NCBI GenBank assembly: GCA_021771675.1 | Contig: JAETOP010000013.1 | Coordinates: forward strand, 1 to 49,800 | Direction of reading: 5' to 3' | Source of the DNA: Oscillospiraceae bacterium | GTDB taxonomy: Bacteria; Bacillota_A; Clostridia; Oscillospirales; Oscillospiraceae | Length of the DNA: 49,800 nt | Shown here: positions 7,445 through 16,361 of the stretch, one piece after another | Layout: each line of letters begins with the position of its first letter | Numbering within the stretch: the stretch's first letter is position 1 | Made by a program: the position numbers and the translations under genes | The notes under the pieces: generated by a model | Told to the model about the DNA's origin: nothing | What the model saw: the letters and a program-made list of their open reading frames with translations, nothing else | Database searches by the model: none

Positions 7445-9718
7445 ATGAGCATTGTCGCGGCATTTGACAGGGTGCTTTTCTGCAACCCTGCCAGCAAATA
7501 CTGCGTCCTGCGGCTGAAAACCGCAGACATGATGATCCCGGAGGATGCCCGAAGTCCCTATACCTTTGGCGACCATTTGATTCGGTTTACCGCTGTCGGG
7601 TATGACCTGCCCCAGACGGATTCCATTAAGATGGAGCTGGAGGGAACGTGGACAAAGGGCAAATATGGCTGCCAGCTTCAGGTGGACAGGTGGCATGAGA
7701 TCGTGCCCCCCACCATTGAGGGCATCCGGGGCTATCTGTCCTCCGGTCTGCTGAAAGGTATCGGTGAGAAAACGGCCGACGCCATTATCCAGCGGTTCGG
7801 CGTTCAGTCCCTCTATGTTCTGAAGCACCAGCCGGATAAGCTGCTGGAAATCCGGGGTATCACCGAGGAGCGGCTGGATGAAATCAAGGCTGGCTATGCG
7901 GAAAGCAAAGCCATGCGTGATATTATGACACTTCTGGCCCCCTTCAAGGTGACACCCACCACGGCCATGAAAATCTATGAGCATTTCGGCCCGGACGGCG
8001 TGGAACTGCTGCGGAAAAGCCCGTTTCGGCTGTGCCAGATTCCCGGCTTTGGGTTTAAGCGGGTCGATGCCATCGTACAGAAATCTGGCGGCGACCTCCA
8101 TGACCCTATGCGTGTCCAGGGGGCGCTGTTCTATACGCTGGAGAAATCCCGCACAGAGAGCGGCCATCTCTACCTGGAGGCGGAGGCACTGGTTAAGGCA
8201 GCCCTCTCATTGCTGAATGAAAAAATCCCCCAGCTTGACCTGCGCCTGAACCGGCAGCAGGTGGAGCAGGAGTTGAAGGCAATGATTATGGACAATGTGG
8301 TAGTTGCCAACAAGGGCAACATCTATCTGCCCCATGTGTTCACCCAGGAGAGCGAAACCGCCTGCAAGGTGGTACAGATGCTCCTGGAGGTGCCGGAGCC
8401 GGTCAGACTTGCCCCTGTCATGGAGCAGATCAGGGGCCGGTTAGGTATCCAGCTGTCGCCCAGGCAGTATGAAGGTGTGGAGATGGTGTTTCAGCATAAC
8501 TTGTCCATCATCACTGGAGGCCCCGGTACTGGTAAGAGTACCATTTTGAAGGCTGTGATCGAGGCGTACCAACGACTTTATCCCAAAAACATCATTAAGC
8601 TGGGCGCACCGACCGGTAAGGCCAGCCGCCGTATGGCGGAAACCACAGGAATGGACAATGCCCAGACTCTGCACAGCCTCCTGGGCCTCCACGGTGAGGA
8701 CGCCGGGTGGCAGAAGAAGCAGGAGCTGGAAGCTGACCTTCTGATCGTGGACGAGTGTTCCATGATGGATATGTGGCTGGCTTATCAGTTGTTCTCCCGG
8801 TTGAGGCCGGGTATGAAGGTGCTCTTGGTAGGCGATGCCGACCAGCTGGAAAGCGTCGGCGCAGGCAGTGTGTTCCGGGAACTGATTGAGTGCGGTCTGG
8901 TGCCGGTGACGGTGCTTGACCAGATTTTTCGCCAAGCCAAGGACAGTCTGATTGCCTATAATGCCAAGTTTGTCAAGGAGGGCAAGTGTGACCTGTATTA
9001 TGGGCGAGACTTCGCTTTTATCCAGGCTGACTCTCAGGAAGAAGTTGCGGAGCTGATCCGCCAAGTCTACCGGAACGAGCTGGGACAAACCAGCATGGAA
9101 CAGGTACAGATCCTCTCCCCCTTCCGTTCGGAGGGCGCCGCTTCCGCCAATGGGCTGAACGAGGCTATCCGGGAGGAGGTCAACCCGGCAGAACCAGGCA
9201 AGCCCGAGGTTACATTTGGCGGAAAACTGTTCCGGCTACATGACCGGGTGATGCAGGTGAAAAATGACTACAACATTATTTTGCATGACCGGGCCAATGA
9301 GCCAATCTCCATGGGTGTATTCAACGGTGAGATTGGGGTGGTGTACGCTATCCGATCCGGCACGGTCGTTGTCAATTTTGATGGCCGGTTTGCCGATTAC
9401 CCGTTGGAGAGCCTGGGGGAGCTGGAGCTCTCCTATGCCTCTACCATCCACAAGGCCCAGGGCAGTGAGCATGAGGTGGTCATCATTCCGATGCTCCCGG
9501 CTCACAAAATTTTGCTGTCAAGGAACTTGTTCTATACGGCCATTACCCGCGCCAAAAAGCGGGTAATACTGGTGGGACATAAAAAAGCGCTGTATATGGC
9601 AATCCGCAAGAGCAGCAATGGAAAACGCAATACCCTGTTGGGGGAACGTATTACTTTGTATCACCGTGCTCGGACTCGTTTGCCCGCGCCGGAGCGTGAA
9701 CTGAAAAATGCCGGTTAA
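7445..9718 (+). CDS. RecD2-like ATP-dependent DNA helicase
   Basis: 757-aa superfamily 1B helicase. The N-terminal domain carries helix-hairpin-helix segments (LLKGIGEKTADAII and LEIRGITEERLDEI). It is followed by Walker A GGPGTGKST (about residue 360), the motif GAPTGKASRRM, Walker B VDECSMMD, LVGDADQLESVGAG, and the C-terminal SYASTIHKAQGSE and FYTAITRAKK motifs. Architecture and length match RecD2 rather than the RecBCD RecD subunit. ATG 7445 is chosen because AGGAGG is 7 bases away; ATG 7439 is only 1 base from it. RecD2-type enzymes unwind DNA 5-prime to 3-prime. Here it probably assists the YqaJ nuclease or element replication. Confidence 0.9.
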   Translation: MSIVAAFDRVLFCNPASKYCVLRLKTADMMIPEDARSPYTFGDHLIRFTAVGYDLPQTDSIKMELEGTWTKGKYGCQLQVDRWHEIVPPTIEGIRGYLSSGLLKGIGEKTADAIIQRFGVQSLYVLKHQPDKLLEIRGITEERLDEIKAGYAESKAMRDIMTLLAPFKVTPTTAMKIYEHFGPDGVELLRKSPFRLCQIPGFGFKRVDAIVQKSGGDLHDPMRVQGALFYTLEKSRTESGHLYLEAEALVKAALSLLNEKIPQLDLRLNRQQVEQELKAMIMDNVVVANKGNIYLPHVFTQESETACKVVQMLLEVPEPVRLAPVMEQIRGRLGIQLSPRQYEGVEMVFQHNLSIITGGPGTGKSTILKAVIEAYQRLYPKNIIKLGAPTGKASRRMAETTGMDNAQTLHSLLGLHGEDAGWQKKQELEADLLIVDECSMMDMWLAYQLFSRLRPGMKVLLVGDADQLESVGAGSVFRELIECGLVPVTVLDQIFRQAKDSLIAYNAKFVKEGKCDLYYGRDFAFIQADSQEEVAELIRQVYRNELGQTSMEQVQILSPFRSEGAASANGLNEAIREEVNPAEPGKPEVTFGGKLFRLHDRVMQVKNDYNIILHDRANEPISMGVFNGEIGVVYAIRSGTVVVNFDGRFADYPLESLGELELSYASTIHKAQGSEHEVVIIPMLPAHKILLSRNLFYTAITRAKKRVILVGHKKALYMAIRKSSNGKRNTLLGERITLYHRARTRLPAPERELKNAG

Positions 9719-9788
9719 AAGAGGGATGCACTATGCAGAAAAAGGCATGGGTATCTCTTGTTTATTTTAATGAGAGGAGTTTGCAAAA

Positions 9789-10901
9789 ATGAACGAGAAG
9801 AAAAAATCGCTGCTCACCACTGTCCCCGCTGCCAGGGAACTGCGGAAGGTGCCGGGGTTCGACCCGCTGAAGTACCTGCGCACGGTTTCCAAGGATGGGG
9901 AAAAGGTGCTGAAACTGGATCTCTGCTACAAGAAGGTGTGGTTCCGGCTGGCCTGCCCCAACGGGCGGATGTGCCTCAATCCTCTGCGGATTACGGATCA
10001 GATGGCGATCTTCGAGGCTAGGCTCTACGCCAACAGGGAGGACAACACCTCCCTTCTTGCCAGCTTCACCTCTACGCAGATGGCCCGGAATGTCCCCGGC
10101 GGCCTGTATATCCGGGCGGCCCAGGACGAGGCGCTGAATGAGGCGTTGGATAACGCCGGCTTTGGCATCCAGCTGTGTGACGTGGCCCAGGTATCTGATG
10201 GCAGCGGCTTTGGTTCCGAAATCCCTCTGTCTCAGGTAGAGGCATATTCGCAGACCACGACCTCTGCCGGGACTCCGGTGTTGGAAGCGGAACCTTTGAA
10301 AGCCTCTGAACCGGCTGCTGTGTCTGTGGAAAAGGCCGCGGAAGAGTTGAATGCCGCAGATGTGTCTGAACCGGACGCAAACGACGAGCCTGGCGCCCCT
10401 GTGCAGACTGCCCAGGAAGCGACCGTGGTCAACGCCGCAAACGAGGCTTCGGGCCAGGAATCTGCCGCCGAGCTGCCGACCGAGGAAGTTGCGGAAACTG
10501 CCCCCATTGAGGAAGCTCCTGTTTTCCAGGAAGAGGCTTCCGCAGCCAGTACGTCTTCCACCCCGGAGAATGTAACTGTGCTGCCTATGGCCTCCTCCGC
10601 TGAACTGGATGCTGAGGCTGAAAACGGTGAAACCGCCAATCATGCGGTGGAGCCGGCTGCTCAGGGCGGCTACACGGACGACATGACTGTGGAGGAAATC
10701 TGCGAACACATGACGATGGAGGAGGCCCGAGACATCCTGGTTCCGTTGGGGACCTGCAAGGGGTGGACGCTGGGCCAGGTGCTTGACCGCCGCCCGACCA
10801 GCCTGAGATGGTATATGATTGGCTGCCAGGATGCCAGCAACATCCTGAAAGCCGGGGCAACTCTGCTCTGGAACTACCGTCAGACGCAGAAGGCCAGCTA
10901 A
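9789..10901 (+). CDS. Hypothetical protein with Ala/Glu-rich linker and DUF3820-like tail
   Basis: 370 aa, ATG after GAGAGGAG. An N-terminal globular part (about 1-125) contains PGFDPLKYLR and LDLCYKKVWFRLACPNGRM. A long low-complexity Ala/Glu/Pro/Thr stretch follows (about 150-285). The C-terminal 70 residues include MTMEEARDILVPLGTCKGWT and LGQVLDRRPTSLRWYMIG. This tail resembles the short DUF3820 fold seen at the end of some DNA-processing proteins. No catalytic motif is evident. Its position between helicase and primase suggests an accessory single-strand DNA or replication role, which is inference. Confidence 0.6.
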   Translation: MNEKKKSLLTTVPAARELRKVPGFDPLKYLRTVSKDGEKVLKLDLCYKKVWFRLACPNGRMCLNPLRITDQMAIFEARLYANREDNTSLLASFTSTQMARNVPGGLYIRAAQDEALNEALDNAGFGIQLCDVAQVSDGSGFGSEIPLSQVEAYSQTTTSAGTPVLEAEPLKASEPAAVSVEKAAEELNAADVSEPDANDEPGAPVQTAQEATVVNAANEASGQESAAELPTEEVAETAPIEEAPVFQEEASAASTSSTPENVTVLPMASSAELDAEAENGETANHAVEPAAQGGYTDDMTVEEICEHMTMEEARDILVPLGTCKGWTLGQVLDRRPTSLRWYMIGCQDASNILKAGATLLWNYRQTQKAS

Positions 10902-10943
10902 CTCAGATCCGGCCCGCCGGACCGATGGAAGGAACTGATTCCT

Positions 10944-12476
10944 ATGGACTACAAGGCAACAGATTTCCCCTTTACCATCATGGACGTGGCCTCCCTACTT
11001 CACCTGAACATCAGGCGGAGGGGAGCCGGTCATGTCTATGTAGACTGTCCCATCTGCGGTGACCGTCGAGGGAAGATGAACCTTAATCTGACCAAAAATG
11101 TTTGGCGCTGCAACTATTGCGGTGAGGGTGGCGGGATGCTGGCCTTGTACGCGAAGGTCTATGAGATCAGCAACTCGGATGCTTACAGCCGTATTTGTGA
11201 TGCTTTACAGACTGGCGGCCATGCACCGGAATACCAGCCAAAGGGCAGGGCGGTTTACTCGAAGGAAACTCCGCAATCCGAGCGGGCCAGTTTACAGGTG
11301 ATCCATCATACACTCTCTGCGTTGATGGAAATTCTGACCTTGACACCCACCCACCGGCAGCATCTGCGGGCCAAGCGCGGACTGACAGATGAACAGATCG
11401 ACCGGTATGGCTTCAAGAGTACCCCGCCCCCCTATCTCTGCCGCTCCATCACTGAACGGCTGATGTCGCAGGGGTGTACGGTACAAGGGGTCCCGGGTTT
11501 CTACGTGAATGATGCGGGAAAATGGACAGTCAAATTTCACCAGAGGACATTCGGGATTTTAATTCCTATCCGCAGCGTGGAGGGACTGCTCTGCGGTCTC
11601 CAGACCCGTCTGGACAAGCCCATTCGGGATAAGGACGACCCGCCGGAAAAGTCCGGGATAAAATATCTCACGCTGTCCTCCACAGGTAAGAACCTGGGAA
11701 CTACATCGAAATGTCCAGTCCACTTTGTGGGTGATCCATGCTCCCGAGTCGTCTATGTAACTGAGGGCGCTTTGAAAGCGGATATTGTTCACGCTCTGAC
11801 TGGCCGCTCTTTTGCCGCTATGATTGGGGCAAACAATACCGCCGGACTGGATGAACTGTTCGCATTTTTAAGGAAGAACGGCACCGAGGAAATCATTGAA
11901 GCCGAGGATATGGACAAGTACAGCAACGATATGGTCAGCAAGGGGGCGTCAAAAATCTGCCAGCTGGCAGTCAGACACGGTATGACGTGCCGACGGCTGG
12001 TCTGGAATCCAAACTACAAGGGGATCGACGACTGGCAGTTGGCGCTGCATAGAAAAAGTGAGGTGCGAAAGGAGGATGTGACCATAAATACGGAACAGCA
12101 GACCCAGCTGTTCCGGGTCTATCAGCTGGATTTGGATGGGACAAAAACCTACCCCTTTGCGTTCCGCGGCATCAAGACAATGCACAAGGCCGGTTATCAG
12201 CAGCCGCCGGCGGCAGATTACCGGCTGGTCTACGATGGGACAATCACCTGCGCAAAGGACGCAGACCCCAAGGATGTGCTGGATCTCATTTACATTCGCT
12301 GCAACGATACCTTCCCCGAGGGCTATCAGGGGCACAGTTTGTCCATGTCCGATGTGGTGGAGTTGTATGATAAGGAGAACAGGAGCTATTTCTACTATGA
12401 CGAGGCAGGCTTTGCCCCCGTACAGTTTTCCCCAGGGCTGGCAAAACCCCGCCCGAAAGGGGATTACGGCGTATAA
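10944..12476 (+). CDS. CHC2 zinc-finger / DUF3854-Toprim / YodL primase-like protein
   Basis: 510 aa. The N-terminus has a DnaG-type CHC2 zinc finger (VDCPICGDR ... VWRCNYCGEGGG, about residues 33-60). The middle contains a DUF3854/Toprim-like region (YVTEGALKADIVHAL, AMIGANNTAG, IEAEDMDKYSN, GIDDWQLAL). The C-terminal 125 residues match the YodL domain common in clostridial mobile elements (FRVYQLDLDG ... GHSLSMSDVVELYDKEN). It probably synthesises primers or handles single-stranded DNA during element replication. An AAAGGAGG sequence lies inside the gene at the start of the YodL part (12068-12075), suggesting an old gene fusion. Confidence 0.8.
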   Translation: MDYKATDFPFTIMDVASLLHLNIRRRGAGHVYVDCPICGDRRGKMNLNLTKNVWRCNYCGEGGGMLALYAKVYEISNSDAYSRICDALQTGGHAPEYQPKGRAVYSKETPQSERASLQVIHHTLSALMEILTLTPTHRQHLRAKRGLTDEQIDRYGFKSTPPPYLCRSITERLMSQGCTVQGVPGFYVNDAGKWTVKFHQRTFGILIPIRSVEGLLCGLQTRLDKPIRDKDDPPEKSGIKYLTLSSTGKNLGTTSKCPVHFVGDPCSRVVYVTEGALKADIVHALTGRSFAAMIGANNTAGLDELFAFLRKNGTEEIIEAEDMDKYSNDMVSKGASKICQLAVRHGMTCRRLVWNPNYKGIDDWQLALHRKSEVRKEDVTINTEQQTQLFRVYQLDLDGTKTYPFAFRGIKTMHKAGYQQPPAADYRLVYDGTITCAKDADPKDVLDLIYIRCNDTFPEGYQGHSLSMSDVVELYDKENRSYFYYDEAGFAPVQFSPGLAKPRPKGDYGV

Positions 12477-12501
12477 AGGGAAGGAAGAACAACTCAAGGA
12501 A

Positions 12502-12714
12502 ATGAGCTTGTTTTGCCAGGCGCTGGGTGCGGAGGTACAATATCACCCACTGCACCGCTATTTCACAGCGATGTTTTGGGATGGATGGGATCTGGCCTAC
12601 AATGAAGGCCCCGCTCTCGCCATCCAACAGAAAATCCAAAGAAGAACTGCTCAGTATCCGGATTTAGTGTGCTACTGCTTTGACCCATTCAGCACCCTGA
12701 TCTATGCGATTTGA
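12502..12714 (+). CDS. Short ORF after the primase-YodL gene
   Basis: About 70 aa from ATG 12502, starting MSLFCQALGAEVQYHPLHRY and containing WDGWDLAYNEGPALAIQ. The composition looks like real protein and the frame stays open upstream into the end of the primase gene. The ribosome binding site is weak (AAGGA one base before ATG). It may be a genuine small gene or the remnant of a larger gene fused or frameshifted with its neighbour. A hairpin follows directly. Function unknown. Confidence 0.45.
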   Translation: MSLFCQALGAEVQYHPLHRYFTAMFWDGWDLAYNEGPALAIQQKIQRRTAQYPDLVCYCFDPFSTLIYAI

Positions 12715-12728
12715 GCAAAATGAGAAGA

Positions 12729-12763
12729 GGGACACAGTACCGGCTGCAGCTGGTCTGTGTCCC
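12729..12763 (+). terminator. Intercistronic hairpin
   Basis: GGGACACAG (12729-12737) pairs with CTGTGTCCC (12755-12763), followed by a short pyrimidine stretch. Probably a weak intrinsic terminator or processing site between the primase and PcfK genes. Confidence 0.5.
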
Positions 12764-12795
12764 CTTCTATTAAAATCAAACAGGAGGTTTTTGCC

Positions 12796-13710
12796 ATGGG
12801 AGTTTTTTCTGAAATGAGCATGGAGCAGGAATATGGCGACAGCCCGACTTCTGCAAACATTGTCCCGCCCGCTCCCGCGGAGCCGGAAACGCCCGCCTGG
12901 GATGAACCAGCAGTGACCGCGCCTCTCGCTTTCGAGGAGGAGCCGCACCAGCAGACGGAGCCGGAGACTGCCCCCGACGCCTTGATTCAGGTCAATGGCG
13001 CGCCGGATGGTGAGCAGACTGTGCCCCAAGGTTCTGCTGCGGCTGAGACCAGCGATGATACAGTAGCTGAAGATGACAAGCGGAAGGCCCATGAAGCTGC
13101 CGAGGCCCAGCGCAAGGCGGATTGGGAGGCAAAGCAGCAGCAGAAAAAAGCTGCTTTGCAGGCAGAATTGGATCGCCTGGCCGCTATGAGCGACGACGAG
13201 GTGATGCTTGCTTCTATGAAGCGCGTGAGCGCCGACACGGAACGGCTCACCCGCCGCAACATGAAGGATTGTGTGTCCGAATACATCCAGACGAAATGTT
13301 TGGAGGACCCGGCTTTCGCCCGCCGCGTTGGGCACCCGCGCAAGAGCATGATCCACTGCATCTGGTATATTAACCGCAAGGCCAGGGAGTACATTGAGCG
13401 GGAAATGAAGGACAACGATGTTAAGCCTGAGAATGGCGTCTATGGCAGCGATGTCCCGGACGATCTCTGCTACCAATGGGCGGTGGATTACTTCAACGAT
13501 CCTGATGCGAAGGAAGATCAGGAAGAGGAAGAGAAGTTTGTACCCAAGCCTTATGCTGGCGGCACTGCGTCCAAGGGCAAGAGCAGCAAGCAGGCCAAGG
13601 GTAAGAAGGGAGATAAGAAAGCTGCTACTCCGAAGAAGGCTGCCGAGAAAGAGTCCCCGAAGAAACCAGCTGAAGATGACAGCCAGCTCAGTCTGCTGGG
13701 GGTGGCATAA
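12796..13710 (+). CDS. PcfK-like protein
   Basis: 304 aa, ATG after AGGAGG with an 8-base spacer. The N-terminal 90 residues are acidic and Pro/Ala-rich. The PcfK-like core runs from about residue 120 to 240 (LDRLAAMSDDEVMLASMKRV, CLEDPAFARRVGHPRKSMIH, CIWYINRKAREYIEREMKD, CYQWAVDYFND). The C-terminus is a Lys-rich tail ending in SQLSLLGVA. The family is named from the conjugative plasmid pCF10; its molecular function is not settled. It overlaps PcfJ by one base (TAATG), the usual PcfK-PcfJ arrangement. The Lys-rich tail could bind nucleic acid. Confidence 0.8.
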   Translation: MGVFSEMSMEQEYGDSPTSANIVPPAPAEPETPAWDEPAVTAPLAFEEEPHQQTEPETAPDALIQVNGAPDGEQTVPQGSAAAETSDDTVAEDDKRKAHEAAEAQRKADWEAKQQQKKAALQAELDRLAAMSDDEVMLASMKRVSADTERLTRRNMKDCVSEYIQTKCLEDPAFARRVGHPRKSMIHCIWYINRKAREYIEREMKDNDVKPENGVYGSDVPDDLCYQWAVDYFNDPDAKEDQEEEEKFVPKPYAGGTASKGKSSKQAKGKKGDKKAATPKKAAEKESPKKPAEDDSQLSLLGVA

Positions 13711-15704
13711 TGAGCGGAATTGATAAGAAAGCCTGCCGCCAGTTTTTGGAGCCTGGTTTGGCACCTAATTCTGACTGCGGCCTGTTCCTTGTTCCCAAGT
13801 TGAAATACATCATCCGCACGGCGGTAAAAATTGTCGGCCATCGGCGTCTGCTGATTTTGTGCCTGTATGCCAGGGGGGATACCCCTGGCGACAGGCCGAG
13901 GTTGGCCTACACCGCATTTCAAGCCAGCGACAGCTTCATTACCTACGACCATCAGCCGGACTCAAAAACCGTATGGCGGACGGCCATGCTGGAGAATCTG
14001 GAGCGGAACTACCAATTTTTGACGGAGAAATGTGCTTTTTATTCCAGGCCGGACGAAGTGCGAGTGATCAACTTCTGCAAACCTCATGTGGCCGTGCAGC
14101 TTTGCGACACTGGTTTCTCCGCTATTTCTCATATGCAGCAGCAACTTCGTGATAAGGAAACTCTGCAGCGGCAGAAGAATCGGGAACGGAGGATCAGGTC
14201 TCGATTGAGTGGGCTGAACCCTCTGCCCTGTGATCTGGAGGACTGGCTGCGGCGTAAAGTATTGCCAGCCTACTTCTTTTATGATTATAAGAAGGGGAAA
14301 AAGTCTGTTCATGGTTTATGCAGTGCCTGCGGTCAGGAAATCGAGCTGACCGGGGTGCGGCACAACGCCGCTGGCATCTGCCCTCACTGTGGCCGGGAAC
14401 TCACAATGAAGTCGAACAAGAAGCGTGGGTATATATGGGATCGTGTTACCGCAACGGTGGTTCAGCGTTTTCACGGCGACAGCCTGATTATCCGAATTGT
14501 CAAGGCGTATCACGACTTTCCTAAAAACAGGCCGGTGGAAATGAACTGCTATGAGGAAACCCGGATCATCATTGACCCACAGAAAAACGGTGCGCTTGGA
14601 GAAGAAGTCTATCACCATTCGAGTGACTCCGTTGGCATTACTCGTTGGAAAAAGGGGTATCCCCCTGTGACATATCTTTTTCAGCGAAATTTCAATGCGG
14701 AGACCTGCGGGTTTCTCTATTGCAAAAACCTGAGCAGAGCATTAAAAGGCACTCCGTGGCAATATTGCCAGCTGCGTGAGTTTTATGAAGGTGTCCATGA
14801 CCAAATGGAGGTAGGGCCCTACCTGATCTCCTATCATAAAATCCCTGCCATAGAGTTTTTTGTCAAACTAAAACTCTTTTGGCTTGTAACCCATGTAGTT
14901 TATAGGCGTGGCGGGGAAAAGGACATCAATCTGAATGGTAAAAATTTGAGAGAGGTGCTTCAAATCGATCCCGCCGACCTGCCTTGCCTCCAAAAACCGG
15001 GGGCGGATATCCGTGAGCTACGGCTGATCCGTATCCTTCGGGCGGCAGGCCATCAACCCAGCGAGGAATTTTTCTCATGGGTGAATGCAAATGAACTCAC
15101 AGAAATGAATCAGCTTGCCCTTGCTCTGAACAATACCACTCCGCACAAACTGATGCGTTACCTCGATCAACTGTTTTCCAAATTGAAAAAGGACACTTAT
15201 CGAGGCTGTGCAGGGGTTTTATCTGACTACAGCGACTACCTGGGATTTTGTGAACAGCTTCAATACGATCTGAAAAATGAGTTTATCCTGTTCCCTAAAA
15301 ATTTCAAGAGAGCACATGACCAGGCCAATGACTTGATAAAACAGCATCGAGTGGAGCAGTATGATCCGCAAATCGCAGCTATGCAGAAGGAGCTGAAAGA
15401 TCGGTACCAGTTTAAGTCTGACGGCCTTATCGTGCTGCCGCCCCATTCCGCACGGGAAATCGTTGTGGAGGGGCAAAAGCTCCGTCACTGTGTCGGCGGC
15501 TACGCCCAGAGCATGGCAGAAAAGAGAACTATTATTCTGTTCATCCGGCAGGAAGCCAAACGGAACAAGCCGTTTTTCACTGTGGAGGTACAGGGTGATA
15601 AAATTCGTCAGGTACGGGGTTCTAACAATCGCAAACCTGTACCAGAGGTCAGCGCATTTTTGGACAAGTGGAAGAAGAAAAAACACTTGGACGATGCCGC
15701 ATAA
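13710..15704 (+). CDS. PcfJ-like protein
   Basis: 664 aa, starting at the ATG that overlaps the PcfK stop. A zinc ribbon (CSACGQEI ... GICPHCGREL, about residues 203-230) is followed by a helical middle. The PcfJ signature lies near residue 585 (EIVVEGQKLRHCVGGYAQSM) and FFTVEVQGDKIRQVRGSNN follows. PcfJ proteins are widespread on conjugative elements of Firmicutes and carry conserved His/Cys residues in the HCVGGY motif, but no activity is established. Length and motif content are typical, and no disruption is visible. Confidence 0.85.
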   Translation: MSGIDKKACRQFLEPGLAPNSDCGLFLVPKLKYIIRTAVKIVGHRRLLILCLYARGDTPGDRPRLAYTAFQASDSFITYDHQPDSKTVWRTAMLENLERNYQFLTEKCAFYSRPDEVRVINFCKPHVAVQLCDTGFSAISHMQQQLRDKETLQRQKNRERRIRSRLSGLNPLPCDLEDWLRRKVLPAYFFYDYKKGKKSVHGLCSACGQEIELTGVRHNAAGICPHCGRELTMKSNKKRGYIWDRVTATVVQRFHGDSLIIRIVKAYHDFPKNRPVEMNCYEETRIIIDPQKNGALGEEVYHHSSDSVGITRWKKGYPPVTYLFQRNFNAETCGFLYCKNLSRALKGTPWQYCQLREFYEGVHDQMEVGPYLISYHKIPAIEFFVKLKLFWLVTHVVYRRGGEKDINLNGKNLREVLQIDPADLPCLQKPGADIRELRLIRILRAAGHQPSEEFFSWVNANELTEMNQLALALNNTTPHKLMRYLDQLFSKLKKDTYRGCAGVLSDYSDYLGFCEQLQYDLKNEFILFPKNFKRAHDQANDLIKQHRVEQYDPQIAAMQKELKDRYQFKSDGLIVLPPHSAREIVVEGQKLRHCVGGYAQSMAEKRTIILFIRQEAKRNKPFFTVEVQGDKIRQVRGSNNRKPVPEVSAFLDKWKKKKHLDDAA

Positions 15705-15772
15705 TGATGAAATGACAGGGTGTGCTTCACATGAGGCGCACCCTGCCTATACAAAGAAAGGATTTGAGTACA

Positions 15773-16132
15773 ATGACCATAACAATTCCTCAGCGCAATT
15801 CTTTGGTGCAGGAGTATCTCTGGTGCATCGACAGCGTGATCAAGCAGAACTATTCTTTAATTGAGGCGGCTCACCTGGACAGGGACGATGTGTACCAGTC
15901 CCTTGCCGTGCGGCTAATCCGGGCCGTGGAGTTGTACGACCCTGATAACAAGGCCGGTAAGACCTTGAAGAACTACATCTTTATGAGCCTGCGCTATGCG
16001 TTGCGCACCTGCGGCGGCTCTCAGGCACGGTATGGGTTCCGGGAGGCCCCCTATTTCCTCCCGAACGCAGTGGTATCTATGGAAGCGTTGGAAGAAGCTG
16101 ATCCGTATTGGGAAATGCGGATCGCGGCTTAA
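15773..16132 (+). CDS. Sigma-70 region-2-like protein
   Basis: About 119 aa from ATG 15773 after AAAGGA. The segment LDRDDVYQSLAVRLIRAVEL followed by YDPDNKAGKTLKNYIFMSL and RYALRTCG resembles region 2 of sigma-70 factors (core RNA polymerase binding and -10 recognition). Region 4 is absent. Small sigma-like proteins of this kind are common in clostridial conjugative elements. It could be a stand-alone regulator of the element or a vestigial sigma. It lies in the same operon as PcfJ and ligA. Confidence 0.55.
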   Translation: MTITIPQRNSLVQEYLWCIDSVIKQNYSLIEAAHLDRDDVYQSLAVRLIRAVELYDPDNKAGKTLKNYIFMSLRYALRTCGGSQARYGFREAPYFLPNAVVSMEALEEADPYWEMRIAA

Positions 16133-16152
16133 ATCAGAAGGAGGCTATGCAA

Positions 16153-16347
16153 ATGAAGCAGCTTGGTAATTTGGCGCTTGTCTGCGCTCAGCGGCGCTCT
16201 GTCCTGTTTATGGTGGAGAGCGGCGAGGTGCGTGTCACCGTCCGCAAGGCTCCGGGAAGCCCCAGTTTCTACCTGCGCTGGGACGATGATAAGAAGATCG
16301 AGGAAGTTATCCACGAGTTGAACTTTGGGAAATACAGAAACTATTGA
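16153..16347 (+). CDS. Small hypothetical element protein
   Basis: 64 aa. ATG 16153 is preferred over ATG 16147 because GGAGG is 8 bases away instead of 2. The sequence contains NLALVCAQRRSVLFMVESGE and FYLRWDDDKKIEEVIHELNF. A beta-rich start followed by a helix is likely. No membrane segment or known domain. It sits 14 bases before the ligase start in a compact operon. Function unknown. Confidence 0.55.
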   Translation: MKQLGNLALVCAQRRSVLFMVESGEVRVTVRKAPGSPSFYLRWDDDKKIEEVIHELNFGKYRNY

Positions 16348-16361
16348 TGGGAGGCATCATA

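Noticed and set aside
12068..12080. Separate YodL gene starting at the internal GTG (12078)
   Set aside because: The ribosome binding site is only 2 bases from the GTG and the frame is continuous with the primase; kept as one fused gene and noted as a finding only.
12664..13764. 366-codon minus-strand frame opposite PcfK
   Set aside because: Covers a PcfK gene with good start and family motifs; the antisense translation looks compositionally artificial.
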